This document shows positions 1 to 8,574 of a stretch of DNA of 64,000 bases, piece after piece. The notes beneath the pieces are model-generated. The model ran no database searches, had not been told where the DNA came from, and worked only from the letters and a program-made list of their open reading frames with translations. The stretch lies in contig NZ_JAJNCT010000009.1 of the NCBI RefSeq assembly GCF_021026195.1, positions 530,669-594,668 on the forward strand, given 5' to 3'. How positions within the stretch are numbered: the stretch's first letter is position 1; each line of letters opens with the position of its first letter. Made by a program: the position numbers and the translations under genes. The stretch comes from Comamonas koreensis. Its GTDB lineage: Bacteria > Pseudomonadota > Gammaproteobacteria > Burkholderiales > Burkholderiaceae_C.

Positions 1-2
1 TG

Positions 3-491
3 CTGGAAACCCGCCATGCGCTGGAGAGCAGCACCGCCTGGCTGGCTGCGCAGCGCGCCACCGCGCAGGACAAGGAACGCATCCAGCGCTGCTTTGATGT
101 GATGATCGAGCACCAGCAAAGCGGCCATGCCGAGCTGGCTGCGCGCGCCGATGCGCAGTTCCACCTGGCGATTGCCGAGGCCTCGCACAACCTGGTGCTG
201 GTGCAGGTGATGCAAAGCCTGTTCACCGTCGTGCTCTCTACCGTGGAGCGCAACCGCCACGACATGTTCCGCCTGAGCGCCCCGGTCACCCTGCAGCAGC
301 TCACCGTGCAGCACCAAAGCCTGATGCAGGCGATTTTGGAGGGCGACCCGCAGCGCGCCCGCGCCTGCATTGGCGAGCACCTGGAGCATGTGCGCCACAC
401 CATCCAGCAGATGGACGAAGAGCGCGCGCGCCGCGAACGATCGATGCGCCTGCCGGCCGAGCTGATGCCCAGCCCGCCCGGTGCGCCATGA
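3..491 (+). CDS. lldR: FCD-domain GntR-family regulator, C-terminal part (LldR-like)
   Basis: This is the 3' end of a regulator whose DNA-binding N-terminus lies before the window; the reading frame is open from base 3. The visible 162 residues are an all-helical FadR C-terminal (FCD) ligand domain, recognisable from the run ending FHLAIAEASHN and the helix containing HQSLMQAILEGD. FCD regulators of the GntR family bind small carboxylic acids. The next genes, on the same strand, encode L- and D-lactate dehydrogenases, so a lactate-responsive repressor or activator (LldR) is the natural reading. The specific name rests on context; the FCD assignment rests on sequence. Confidence 0.8.
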   Translation: METRHALESSTAWLAAQRATAQDKERIQRCFDVMIEHQQSGHAELAARADAQFHLAIAEASHNLVLVQVMQSLFTVVLSTVERNRHDMFRLSAPVTLQQLTVQHQSLMQAILEGDPQRARACIGEHLEHVRHTIQQMDEERARRERSMRLPAELMPSPPGAP

Positions 492-560
492 TGGGCATTG
501 CGCCAGACCATCTACCGAAACAACCGCCCGAGACAAACACCCAGCCCTGAGAGAGCCAGC

Positions 561-1697
561 ATGATCATCTCTTCCGCATCCGATTACCGCGCCGCCGCGC
601 AAAAGCGCCTGCCGCCGTTTCTGTTCCACTACATCGATGGCGGCGCCTATGCCGAGCAAACGCTCAAGCGCAATGTTGCCGACTACGCCGATGTGGCCCT
701 GCGCCAGCGCGTGCTCAAGGACATGAGCCAGCTCGACACCAGCATCGAGCTGTTTGGCGAAAAGCTCTCCATCCCCGCCATCCTCGCGCCCGTCGGCCTG
801 CTGGGTATGTTTGCGCGCCGGGGGGAGGTGCAGGCATCGCGCGCCGCAGCTGCCCATGGCATTCCCTTCACCTTGTCCACCGTATCGGTCTGCCCGATTG
901 AAGAGGTGGCGCCGGGCCTGGGCCGGCCCATGTGGTTCCAGCTCTACGTGCTCAAGGACCGGGGCTTTATGAAGAACGCGCTGGAGCGCGCGCAGGCCGC
1001 CGGCTGCTCCACCCTGGTGTTCACCGTCGATATGCCCGTGCCCGGCGCCCGCTATCGCGATGCGCATTCGGGCATGAGCGGCCCCAACGCCGCCATGCGC
1101 CGCTACTGGCAGTCCGTCACGCACCCGGGCTGGTCCTGGGATGTGGGGCTGAACGGCCGCCCGCACGACCTGGGCAATATCTCCGCCTACCGGGGCAGCC
1201 CTACGGGCCTGGCCGACTACATCGGCTGGCTGGGCAGCAATTTTGATCCATCGATCTCCTGGAAGGACCTGGAATGGATCCGCGACTTCTGGAAGGGCCC
1301 GATGGTCATCAAGGGCATCCTCGATCCGGAAGACGCCAAGGATGCCGTGCGCTTTGGCGCCGATGGCATCGTGGTCAGCAACCATGGCGGCCGCCAGCTC
1401 GATGGTGTGCTGTCATCGGCCCGCGCGCTGCCAGCCATTGCCGATGCGGTCAAGGGCCAGATCAAGATCCTGGCGGACTCGGGCATCCGCAACGGCCTCG
1501 ACATCGTGCGCGCCATTGCCTTGGGGGCCGATGCCACCTTGCTCGGCCGCGCCTTTATCTATGCGCTGGCCACCTCGGGCCAGGCCGGCGTCAAGCACCT
1601 GCTGGAGCTGATGGAAAAGGAAATGCGCGTGGCGATGACCCTGACCAGCGTGGCCAAGGTGGCCGATATCAACGGCGATCTGCTGGTACGCCAGTAA
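561..1697 (+). CDS. lldD: L-lactate dehydrogenase (quinone/cytochrome-linked, FMN)
   Basis: This 378-aa protein is an FMN-dependent alpha-hydroxy-acid dehydrogenase that oxidises L-lactate to pyruvate and passes electrons to the respiratory chain at the inner membrane face. The family signature [10 protein letters not shown] is present, with the proton-abstracting His at residue 275, matching the usual position. The N-terminal [22 protein letters not shown] is typical of LldD. I start at the ATG at 561 rather than the upstream in-frame codon at 498, because residues upstream of 561 do not resemble the family and 378 aa is close to the usual length of about 380-396. It lies 69 bp behind the regulator and 31 bp before dld, so the three probably form one operon. 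Confidence 0.95.
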   Translation: MIISSASDYRAAAQKRLPPFLFHYIDGGAYAEQTLKRNVADYADVALRQRVLKDMSQLDTSIELFGEKLSIPAILAPVGLLGMFARRGEVQASRAAAAHGIPFTLSTVSVCPIEEVAPGLGRPMWFQLYVLKDRGFMKNALERAQAAGCSTLVFTVDMPVPGARYRDAHSGMSGPNAAMRRYWQSVTHPGWSWDVGLNGRPHDLGNISAYRGSPTGLADYIGWLGSNFDPSISWKDLEWIRDFWKGPMVIKGILDPEDAKDAVRFGADGIVVSNHGGRQLDGVLSSARALPAIADAVKGQIKILADSGIRNGLDIVRAIALGADATLLGRAFIYALATSGQAGVKHLLELMEKEMRVAMTLTSVAKVADINGDLLVRQ

Positions 1698-1728
1698 ACA
1701 CCGTCCAGCCATTGCCTCCCTCACTGCC

Positions 1729-3483
1729 ATGACCGCTGCCACCACCACCCCCGTCTCGCGCGATGCGCTGCTCGCCCAGCTGCGTTCCGCCGTCGGCCCC
1801 GCCCATGTGCTGACCGGCGACCAGGCCACGCGCCGCTTTCGCAAAGGCCATCGCACGGGCGAAGGCCCGGTGCTGGCCGTGGTGCGCCCAGCCAGCCTGT
1901 GGGAACAGTGGCAGGTGCTGGAGGCCGCTGTGGCCGCAGGGCGCATTGTCATCATGCAGGCAGCCAACACTGGCTTGACAGGCGGATCGACGCCCGACGG
2001 CAGCGGCTATGACCGCGAGATCGTGCTGATCAACACCTTGCGCATCACCGGGGTGCAGGTGCTGGGCGACGGCGCCCAGGTCGTCTGCCTGCCCGGCGCT
2101 ACGTTAGACAAGCTGGAGCAGGTGCTGGCACCACTGGGGCGCGAGCCGCATTCGGTCATCGGCTCGTCCTGCATCGGCGCCTCGGTGCTGGGCGGCATCT
2201 GCAACAACTCCGGTGGCTCACTGGTGCGGCGCGGCCCGGCCTATACCGAGCTGGCGCTCTACGCCCAGGTGCGGGCCGATGGCTCGCTGGCGCTGGTCAA
2301 CCACCTCGGCATTGCGCTGGGTGCCACGCCGCAAGAGATATTGACCCGCCTGCAAAACGGCGACTACCGCGACGCCGATATTGCGCACGATGCGCAGCGC
2401 GCCGCATCCGACCCGCGTTACGCCGCTGCCGTGCGCGATGTGGACCAGGATTCGCCCGCGCGCTTCAATGCCGATCCCTCGCGTTTGTTTGAGGCCTCGG
2501 GCTCCGCCGGCAAGCTCTGCCTGTTTGCGGTGCGGCTCGACACCTTCCCCAAGGTGCCCAGCACCGTCTTTTACATCGGCAGCAACGCGGCCAACGACCT
2601 GACCACCGTGCGCCGCCATCTGCTCACCGCCTTGCCCGAGCTGCCCATTGCCGGCGAGTACATCCACCGCACCGCCTACGACATTGGCGAGAAATACGGC
2701 AAAGACACCTTCTTGCTGATCGACCGCTTTGGCACGGCCCGCGTGCCGGCCGCCTTTGCGCTCAAAAGCCGGGTCGATGGTTTCTTTGAACGGCTGGGCC
2801 TGCGCGGCGTCAGCGACCGCATCATCCAAGCCTTGACCAACCTGCTGCCCAGCCATTTGCCGCCGCGCATGCGCCAGTGGCGCGAGCGCTATGAGCACCA
2901 CTTGCTGCTGCGCGTGTCCACCGACACAGCCGACGCCACGCGCGCGTTCCTCACTGAGCATTTCAGCGGCAGTGCGAGCGGTGGCTGGTTTGAGTGCGAT
3001 GCGCAAGAGGGCCGCAAGGCCTTTTTGCACCGCTTTGCGATTGCGGGTGCTGCCATTCGCTACCGCGAAGTGCACCGCGCCCAGGTCGAAGACATCGTCG
3101 CGCTCGATGTGGCCCTGCGCCGCAATGACCGCGACTGGGTGGAGCAGCTACCGGCCGAGGTCGAGGCCGACATGGTGCACAAGCTCTACTACGGCCATTT
3201 CTTCTGCCATGTTTTCCACCAGGACTACATCGTCAAAAAAGGCGTCGATCCGCTGGCGATGGAGCACCGCATGTGGGCGCTGCTCGATGCGCGCCGGGCC
3301 GAGTACCCGGCAGAACATAACGTGGGCCACCTCTATGTGGCCAAGCCGGCGTTGGCTGATTTTTATCGGCGCCTGGATCCCAGCAACAGTTTGAACCCTG
3401 GCATTGGCCATACGGCACGGGGTAAGAACTGGGAGGCTTGCTGTGATCGGCCAAGTGGCTGGCCTCAAGGCTATTCGGAGTGA
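1729..3483 (+). CDS. dld: D-lactate dehydrogenase, quinone-dependent (Dld)
   Basis: A 584-aa FAD flavoprotein that oxidises D-lactate to pyruvate and reduces quinone as a peripheral membrane enzyme. The N-terminal third shows the FAD-binding type 4 (VAO/PCMH) pattern, including MQAANTGLTGGSTPDG and the SVLGGICNNSGGSLVRRGPA loop. The C-terminal half carries the Dld-specific membrane-binding domain (KLYYGHFFCHVFHQDY and the terminal LDPSNSLNPGIGHT). Length matches E. coli Dld (571 aa). It follows lldD by 31 bp on the same strand, so this operon handles both lactate enantiomers. Nothing unusual was seen. Confidence 0.95.
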   Translation: MTAATTTPVSRDALLAQLRSAVGPAHVLTGDQATRRFRKGHRTGEGPVLAVVRPASLWEQWQVLEAAVAAGRIVIMQAANTGLTGGSTPDGSGYDREIVLINTLRITGVQVLGDGAQVVCLPGATLDKLEQVLAPLGREPHSVIGSSCIGASVLGGICNNSGGSLVRRGPAYTELALYAQVRADGSLALVNHLGIALGATPQEILTRLQNGDYRDADIAHDAQRAASDPRYAAAVRDVDQDSPARFNADPSRLFEASGSAGKLCLFAVRLDTFPKVPSTVFYIGSNAANDLTTVRRHLLTALPELPIAGEYIHRTAYDIGEKYGKDTFLLIDRFGTARVPAAFALKSRVDGFFERLGLRGVSDRIIQALTNLLPSHLPPRMRQWRERYEHHLLLRVSTDTADATRAFLTEHFSGSASGGWFECDAQEGRKAFLHRFAIAGAAIRYREVHRAQVEDIVALDVALRRNDRDWVEQLPAEVEADMVHKLYYGHFFCHVFHQDYIVKKGVDPLAMEHRMWALLDARRAEYPAEHNVGHLYVAKPALADFYRRLDPSNSLNPGIGHTARGKNWEACCDRPSGWPQGYSE

Positions 3484-3624
3484 TGCTCGCGCACATCGCG
3501 GCTTGTGGGGCTGGCTGGCGGTCTGACTAGCTAGCGTGTGTGGTCTGTGGGTGTGCGTTGAGTCGTAAGCTGCAGCGTCCGGGCTGCCTGGACTGACTTG
3601 GAGGGTTGCGCTTTCAGGGCAGGT

Positions 3625-4548
3625 TCATCGGGCTTCCAGCTCGTCGCAGAGCATGTCCCAGAAGGTTTGCACCAGCAAGGGCGTATCGGCGCGCCTGCCG
3701 TGCTTCATCAGGCAGATCTTGCGGGCCAGTTGCGGCCGGCTCACCGGCAGGTAGCACAGCTGCGGGTCTGACAGCGCCTGCTTGCTCAGGCTGGATATCA
3801 CGCCGACCTTCAGGTCACTGTGCACCACTGCGTAGAGCGACTCGATCGACGACAGGTTCTGCGGCGTGTTCATGTTCACCCCCTGGTCTTTCAGCACGGC
3901 CGCAATCATGTCGTAGGTGTTGCCACGGCGCAGTATCACCAGCGATTGGTCCTTCAAGTCGCGCCAATGCAATTTGGGCAGCTGTGCCAGCGGGTGGCGC
4001 TGCGAGACCACCACCATGATCTCATCGGTGGTGATCAAGCGCGAATCGATGTGCATGGGCGTGTCGAAATGCAGGCCGATGGCGATATCCGCATCGCCCT
4101 GTGTGATGGACTCGGCCAAGGTGTCGCTGTGCATGTCGTCCAGCTGAAACTGCACCTGCGGATAGCGCTGCTGAAAGCGCGCCATATGCGGCGCAATCCA
4201 TTGCGATGCCGAAGGAATGCAGTGCAGGCGGATGACATGGCTGCGGTGCTGCAGGCGCTGGTGCATGTCTTCCATGCCCTGGTCGAAGGTGGCGATCATC
4301 CAGCTGACCTGGGCGCGTACGGATTCGCCCGCAGGCGTCAGCCGCACACGCCGCATGCTACGGTCAAACAAGGTCGCCCCCAGGGTGATCTCCAGCTCGC
4401 GTATCGCTGATGAGAAAGCCGGTTGGCTCATCTCCAGCGCCTGGGCGGCCTGGGTAAAGGTTGCGTGCTCCGCAGCTTGCTTGAAACAGCTCAGCTGCCG
4501 GAGGGTTGGGATGGGTGCCGATCTCTGCGGCTGGAATACGTGCGTCAT
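3625..4548 (-). CDS. LysR-family transcriptional regulator
   Basis: A 307-aa LysR-type regulator. The N-terminal winged HTH is plain: LRQLSCFKQAAEHATFTQAAQALEMSQPAFSSAIRELEITLGATLFDRSMRRVRLTPAG at about residues 17-75. A periplasmic-binding-protein-like effector domain follows, with SLVILRRGNTYDMI in the second lobe. It is convergent with dld and transcribed away from the small ORF at 5217. It could regulate the CitMHS transporter at 5571 or an unlinked target; its effector cannot be read from sequence. The start at 4548 has no strong Shine-Dalgarno, but the HTH begins about 15 residues later, as usual. Confidence 0.9.
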   Translation of the reverse strand: MTHVFQPQRSAPIPTLRQLSCFKQAAEHATFTQAAQALEMSQPAFSSAIRELEITLGATLFDRSMRRVRLTPAGESVRAQVSWMIATFDQGMEDMHQRLQHRSHVIRLHCIPSASQWIAPHMARFQQRYPQVQFQLDDMHSDTLAESITQGDADIAIGLHFDTPMHIDSRLITTDEIMVVVSQRHPLAQLPKLHWRDLKDQSLVILRRGNTYDMIAAVLKDQGVNMNTPQNLSSIESLYAVVHSDLKVGVISSLSKQALSDPQLCYLPVSRPQLARKICLMKHGRRADTPLLVQTFWDMLCDELEAR

Positions 4549-5216
4549 GATGAATTCATTTTTTCAAATCGTATTAAATCATCCAATTGTAAATTCCTAT
4601 GTTATGCAGTTTTTACTAAAAAGTAAGTAATTGAAGGTGATTGGCCCGCCTCGTTGCCCCTGATGTGCAATGGATGGACGCGAAACAAGTACTGACTTAT
4701 CGGCCGCTATCCCTTTGTTTATGGGGTTTTCACCGGTTTACAGCGCCGATCTGGCGCTCCGATCCGGGTGTTTTTGGCGCCGCGTAAGGCTGTGGCACCC
4801 CAAAGACATAACATTTGTTAAATTAATTAACTATGATTCTTGATAGGTGTGATATATCATGTAATTTGACATTTCGGCCCCACGCGCACCTCCGCCGGGC
4901 AGCCCGGGACTCGGCAAAAGTTACCGTGCGAAAAGTCTTGTGTTGGGGCGCCGGCAGAGCGCACGCCTGGCGCCGCAGTCTGCGCGCCGGGGGCCTGTGG
5001 CGGATGGCGCCAGGCACGCAAAGCTGGGCGCAGACCCAGGCCCTTGGTTGTGCATCAGCGCGGCCAGGGGCTCGGTGCCCCAGCGCCCAGACCCAACCTG
5101 CGCAAGGGCGCAATGCTTGCTACTTTTTTAATCCGCATGTCCATGCTGCAGACCGGCCCATTGCCAGGGCGTCTGTGGAGCAGCGTTGGGCATGCCCTTG
5201 TTTGTCGAGCTCAGTT
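4549..5216. other. Intergenic region, no convincing gene
   Basis: About 670 bp between the LysR gene and the small ORF at 5217. The first 320 bp are AT-rich and probably contain the LysR promoter; the stretch around 4800-4865 is rich in AATTAATTAAC-like sequence and could be a promoter for rightward transcription. An in-frame extension of the 5217 ORF back to 4833 exists, but its translation looks like noncoding GC-rich sequence. No clear hairpin or RNA gene was seen. Confidence 0.4.
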
Positions 5217-5471
5217 ATGAACTTTTCCGCAATTGATTGGAGCCAGGCGCCCGCCAACGCGCGCTGGTGGGCCATCGATGGTGATGGCCATGCCTACTGG
5301 TACTGCACGCCGCAGATCGCCAACTCCACCACCTTCTGGTTTGCGTCGCGCCATCCGGCGCCCAGCTTTGGCTATGCGCGCGATTTCCGCCTGTCGCTGC
5401 AAGAGCGCCCGGCCGCCGCCGAAGATACCGCGCCCGTGCGCGCCGCCGCAGGCCGGCTGCTGCGCCGATAA
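5217..5471 (+). CDS. Small hypothetical protein
   Basis: An 84-aa soluble, Trp- and aromatic-rich protein (MNFSAIDWSQAPANARWWAIDG, then YWYCTPQ and TFWFASRHPAPSFG). I do not recognise a domain. I prefer the internal ATG at 5217 over the far upstream one at 4833 because only this part has coherent protein-like composition. It ends 30 bp before a strong symmetric hairpin shared with the convergent transporter gene. A small conserved unknown of Comamonadaceae is the most likely reading; function unknown. Confidence 0.55.
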   Translation: MNFSAIDWSQAPANARWWAIDGDGHAYWYCTPQIANSTTFWFASRHPAPSFGYARDFRLSLQERPAAAEDTAPVRAAAGRLLRR

Positions 5472-5500
5472 GGGGCCTGCCCCGCAGATGGGCCCACAAA

Positions 5501-5530
5501 AAACGGCGCCCTCAGGCGCCGTGCGGATGG
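5501..5530. terminator. Bidirectional rho-independent terminator
   Basis: The hairpin GGCGCC-CTCA-GGCGCC is preceded by an A-run (5497-5502) on the plus strand, which is the T-run when read from the minus strand. It sits exactly between the convergent small ORF (ending 5471) and the CitMHS gene (ending 5571), so it most strongly terminates the leftward transporter transcript. Confidence 0.7.
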
Positions 5531-5570
5531 CCAACCAAGCAGCCCGCCAAGGCTGACTGCCTAGGCAGGT

Positions 5571-6953
5571 TTAGATGATGCCCAGGAACCAGGTCGCCAC
5601 CAGCAGCGACAGCGACACCCCCCAGACCCAGAAGAACGAATAACGGATGTGCTGGCCCATCGACAGCTTGGCCAGGCCCAGCCCCATCCACAGCGCGGGC
5701 GAGAACGGCGATACAAAGGTGCCCACAATGCTGCCGATGATCATCGCGTAGGCCGCTGCAGTCGGTGCCACGCCAGCCTGCGTGGTGATCTGCTCCACCA
5801 CCGGGAACAGCGCAAAGTAATAGGCATCGGTGCTCAGCACCAGCTCCAGCGGAATGCCGATGGCGCCAATCACCAGGTGCAGGTAGGGCAGCAGCACGGC
5901 GGGCAGCACATCCACCAGCGCCACCGCAATGCTGTTGAGCATGCCCGACTCCTTCAGGATGCCCAAAAAGGTGCCCGCAGCCAGGATGATGCTGGCCATC
6001 ATGATGGCGCCGCCCGCATGCGCATTGATGCGCTCGATCTGCGTCTTGGGCTTGGGGTAGTTGATGACCAGCGCCACGCACAGCGCAATCATGAAGGTAT
6101 AGCCCGGCGGGAACACGCCCATCACCAGCACCGCCAAGGTCAGCAAAAACACCAGCGCATTCACCCAGCGCAGCCGGGGGCGCAGCAATTGCGTACGCGC
6201 CTCATCAGCGGCCTTGGCTGCAGCGGCCTGTATGGCCAGCTCGGTGGCCGCATGGGGTTGCAGCGCCGCTGCCATGTCGTCCACCGGGGTGGCCGCTGCT
6301 GGCGCAGGTGCAGCCTCGTCGGCGCTTTGCGCCGCTGCGCGAATGCGGCGCTGCTCACGCAGGCCCAAAAACACCGCCAGTGCCAGCAGTAGCGCCAGCC
6401 CCATGGCCTGCACCACCACCAGGTCGCGCCACAGCGCCACCGCATCCATCTCCAGCACCGTGGCCACCCGGCCCACCGGGCCGCCCCAGGGCAGCATGTT
6501 CACCACACCCGCGCTCGCTGCCAGCAGCAGGAACAGCAGGTAAGGGCTCATCTTGAGGCGCTGGTACAGCGGCAGCAAAGGCGGCACCACCAGCAAAAAG
6601 GTCGATGCACCCGCGCCATCCAGCTGGGCGATCGCCGAGATCAGCACCGTGCCCACAGCCACCGCAATCACATTGCCGCGGGTGATGCGCACCATCGCAC
6701 GTATCAAGGGGTCAAACAGGCCCACATCGTTCATCACGCCAAAAAACAGAATGGCGAAGATGAACATCGTCACCACCTGCACGACGGAGCTGATGCCGTG
6801 GCGGTAGAAGGCGTTGATCTCGTCCGTGCTGAAGCCGGCAACAAGCGCGCCGACCAGGGGGACCAGCACCATGCTGATGACAGGCGAGACTTTCTCGGTC
6901 AGCAGCAAGGCGACGATGACAACAATAATGGCTAAGCCGATCAAGGTGAGCAT
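5571..6953 (-). CDS. CitMHS-family (citrate-Mg/H+ symporter type) transporter
   Basis: A 460-aa polytopic inner-membrane protein with about 12 hydrophobic segments. The N-terminus (LTLIGLAIIVVIVALLLTEK, then FAILFFGVMNDVGLFDPLI) and the conserved stretch around QLDGAGASTFLLVVPPLLPLY match the CitMHS family, whose characterised members take up metal-citrate complexes with protons. A hydrophilic, Ala-rich loop at about residues 205-265 splits the two halves. The adjacent genes are lactate enzymes and a LysR regulator, so import of a hydroxy-carboxylate is plausible; the substrate is inference. Confidence 0.85.
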   Translation of the reverse strand: MLTLIGLAIIVVIVALLLTEKVSPVISMVLVPLVGALVAGFSTDEINAFYRHGISSVVQVVTMFIFAILFFGVMNDVGLFDPLIRAMVRITRGNVIAVAVGTVLISAIAQLDGAGASTFLLVVPPLLPLYQRLKMSPYLLFLLLAASAGVVNMLPWGGPVGRVATVLEMDAVALWRDLVVVQAMGLALLLALAVFLGLREQRRIRAAAQSADEAAPAPAAATPVDDMAAALQPHAATELAIQAAAAKAADEARTQLLRPRLRWVNALVFLLTLAVLVMGVFPPGYTFMIALCVALVINYPKPKTQIERINAHAGGAIMMASIILAAGTFLGILKESGMLNSIAVALVDVLPAVLLPYLHLVIGAIGIPLELVLSTDAYYFALFPVVEQITTQAGVAPTAAAYAMIIGSIVGTFVSPFSPALWMGLGLAKLSMGQHIRYSFFWVWGVSLSLLVATWFLGII

Positions 6954-7165
6954 AGGTACTTATTTCTTATAGGGCGTGGGGGGAAGGGAAGTGGCCGGCT
7001 ACCCGTCCAGGTAGGCGGCCTGCGGGCGCAGGCAGGCCCAAACACGCCGGGGACCGAGGCGACCGAGCCCGGCAGCGCTTGTGGCACCTCCTGCGGCTTC
7101 GCATCTAGTCTTGTCTCCTTGGCAAACCGGGCTGGGTAAGGTTTGCCGGGCCGTGTGGGCCTGTC

Positions 7166-7417
7166 TTATTTGCGGATTTGCCTTTGCGTGGCGTTGATCT
7201 TGAAAAGGCCCTTGTCTCTGACATACCGGGCCGATTGCCTGCGGGCACTGCGGGCCCGGGCCCTTCTGCGGCTGTAGCCCGACCAGTCGGCCCACAGCTT
7301 CCACAGCAGCGCCATGAAGGAGGGGAGCATCACCTCCGGCCATAACCAGCTATCAACGGGTGGAACTTCATAGATTTTCAGCATCACTATGACGACGGCA
7401 ATGATCAGCAGGTACAT
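7166..7417 (-). CDS. Small Trp-rich membrane protein (TIGR04438-like)
   Basis: An 83-aa protein with one N-terminal hydrophobic segment (MYLLIIAVVIVMLKIYEV), a Trp-rich stretch (SWLWPEVMLPSFMALLWKLWADWSGY) and a basic tail rich in Arg. This architecture matches the 'small Trp-rich protein' family I recall from Burkholderiales. Function unknown. It is separated from the transporter by 212 bp, part of it GC-rich with no gene. The start has no clear ribosome-binding site, so an alternative start cannot be excluded. Confidence 0.75.
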   Translation of the reverse strand: MYLLIIAVVIVMLKIYEVPPVDSWLWPEVMLPSFMALLWKLWADWSGYSRRRARARSARRQSARYVRDKGLFKINATQRQIRK

Positions 7418-8574
7418 GACGTGGAGGCGTTATGGGCACTGGTTGCTGTGCTGTGCCGGTGCGTGGTGGGCACACCGGCATGGGTCAGCAGCAACTGCAG
7501 CGCAGGCAGGTGGCCGCTTGGGTTTCAACAGCGGCAAGCCTGCCAAGGGTGAATCGGTAGCCAAGCCGGCATGTCGGGGGCTGTGCCACCCCTCGCTTCA
7601 TCACCGGCTTGAACGAAGCATGTCTTGCCGCACCATCCCCCTGGGGGCGCGCGCAACCAAGACATGCATACCCAAATTATAGCTTTGCACTAAGAAAACA
7701 ATTAAATCAATCATTAACGGCTATGAATGAGATGGATTTACACCGCCGGCGCTGGCAGCGTCCGCCCCTGCCAGCCGCCTCTCAGCAGCGCCAATACTGC
7801 AGATCGCACCGCCCCACCAGCCATTAACGCCCAGCGTTTTCAATGCAGCTGCGGCGCCTACATACAGTAACGGCGCCCCTCTTAGCCGGCGCGCGACGAC
7901 TGCGCCCGATAAAAACCGCTGGGCCTATGGGCAGGGCAAGTAACACATGCCTCCAAACCATTCAGCAACCTGCTAAACCCACAAAAAAGGCGGATTTGTC
8001 CTAGCAAACCAAAGGGTTTGGTTTTCAGAAGTTAACAAATTGATGCAGCCGAATAAGCAAATTCAAAAAACCATTAAGTAGTCAGAAATGATTACAGTTT
8101 GATCAGAAATTACTCTTGTTCAACAAGCCCTACATCGTTGCTAATACAGTAAAAATTCAGGTCGCAGAGGTTTGTTTCATTAAGATACTTTCTGTTGAAA
8201 TACCTGTAGTTTGAAGCGAACATAAACTAATAGTTACACTTAAAACGAAAAAGCTATCCAGCAGATTTCAGCGGCGATGGTTAACAGATCGCCACACCCC
8301 CAAGCCCCTGCCATCGGCTTCATAAGCGCTAGCAGCACAGCAAATGCTGGCGCTGCATCCGCATGTTTTTGGCTATTTATCAACGGCCACAAAGCTTGGT
8401 ATTTAAACAGCTGGGTAAACCCTGTGTTGCTGCACCATTGCTGCAGCAATGTCAACTTTCTTAAACCGATGTTGATTTGGTGGTTTTTGTGCTTCCCGTT
8501 GCGCCAAGTGCTACTTTGGCTGCAGTACCCCTTAAAATTCTGAAATATTAATATTTTCAATGGATGGAGTTGTG
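7418..8574. other. Long intergenic region, probable promoter and leader of the surface-protein gene
   Basis: About 1.15 kb with no convincing ORF. Composition changes from GC-rich (to about 7950) to clearly AT-rich (about 7980-8570), which fits a promoter and long 5' leader for the giant gene at 8575. The last bases, TTTTCAATGGATGGAGTTGTG, resemble the leader of the paralogue at 16199 (TTTTCAATAAATGGAGGTTT), so ribosome-binding site and start are conserved between the copies. Confidence 0.5.

Noticed and set aside
2218-3075. 285-aa antisense ORF inside dld
   Set aside because: Lies wholly within the conserved D-lactate dehydrogenase gene in the opposite frame.
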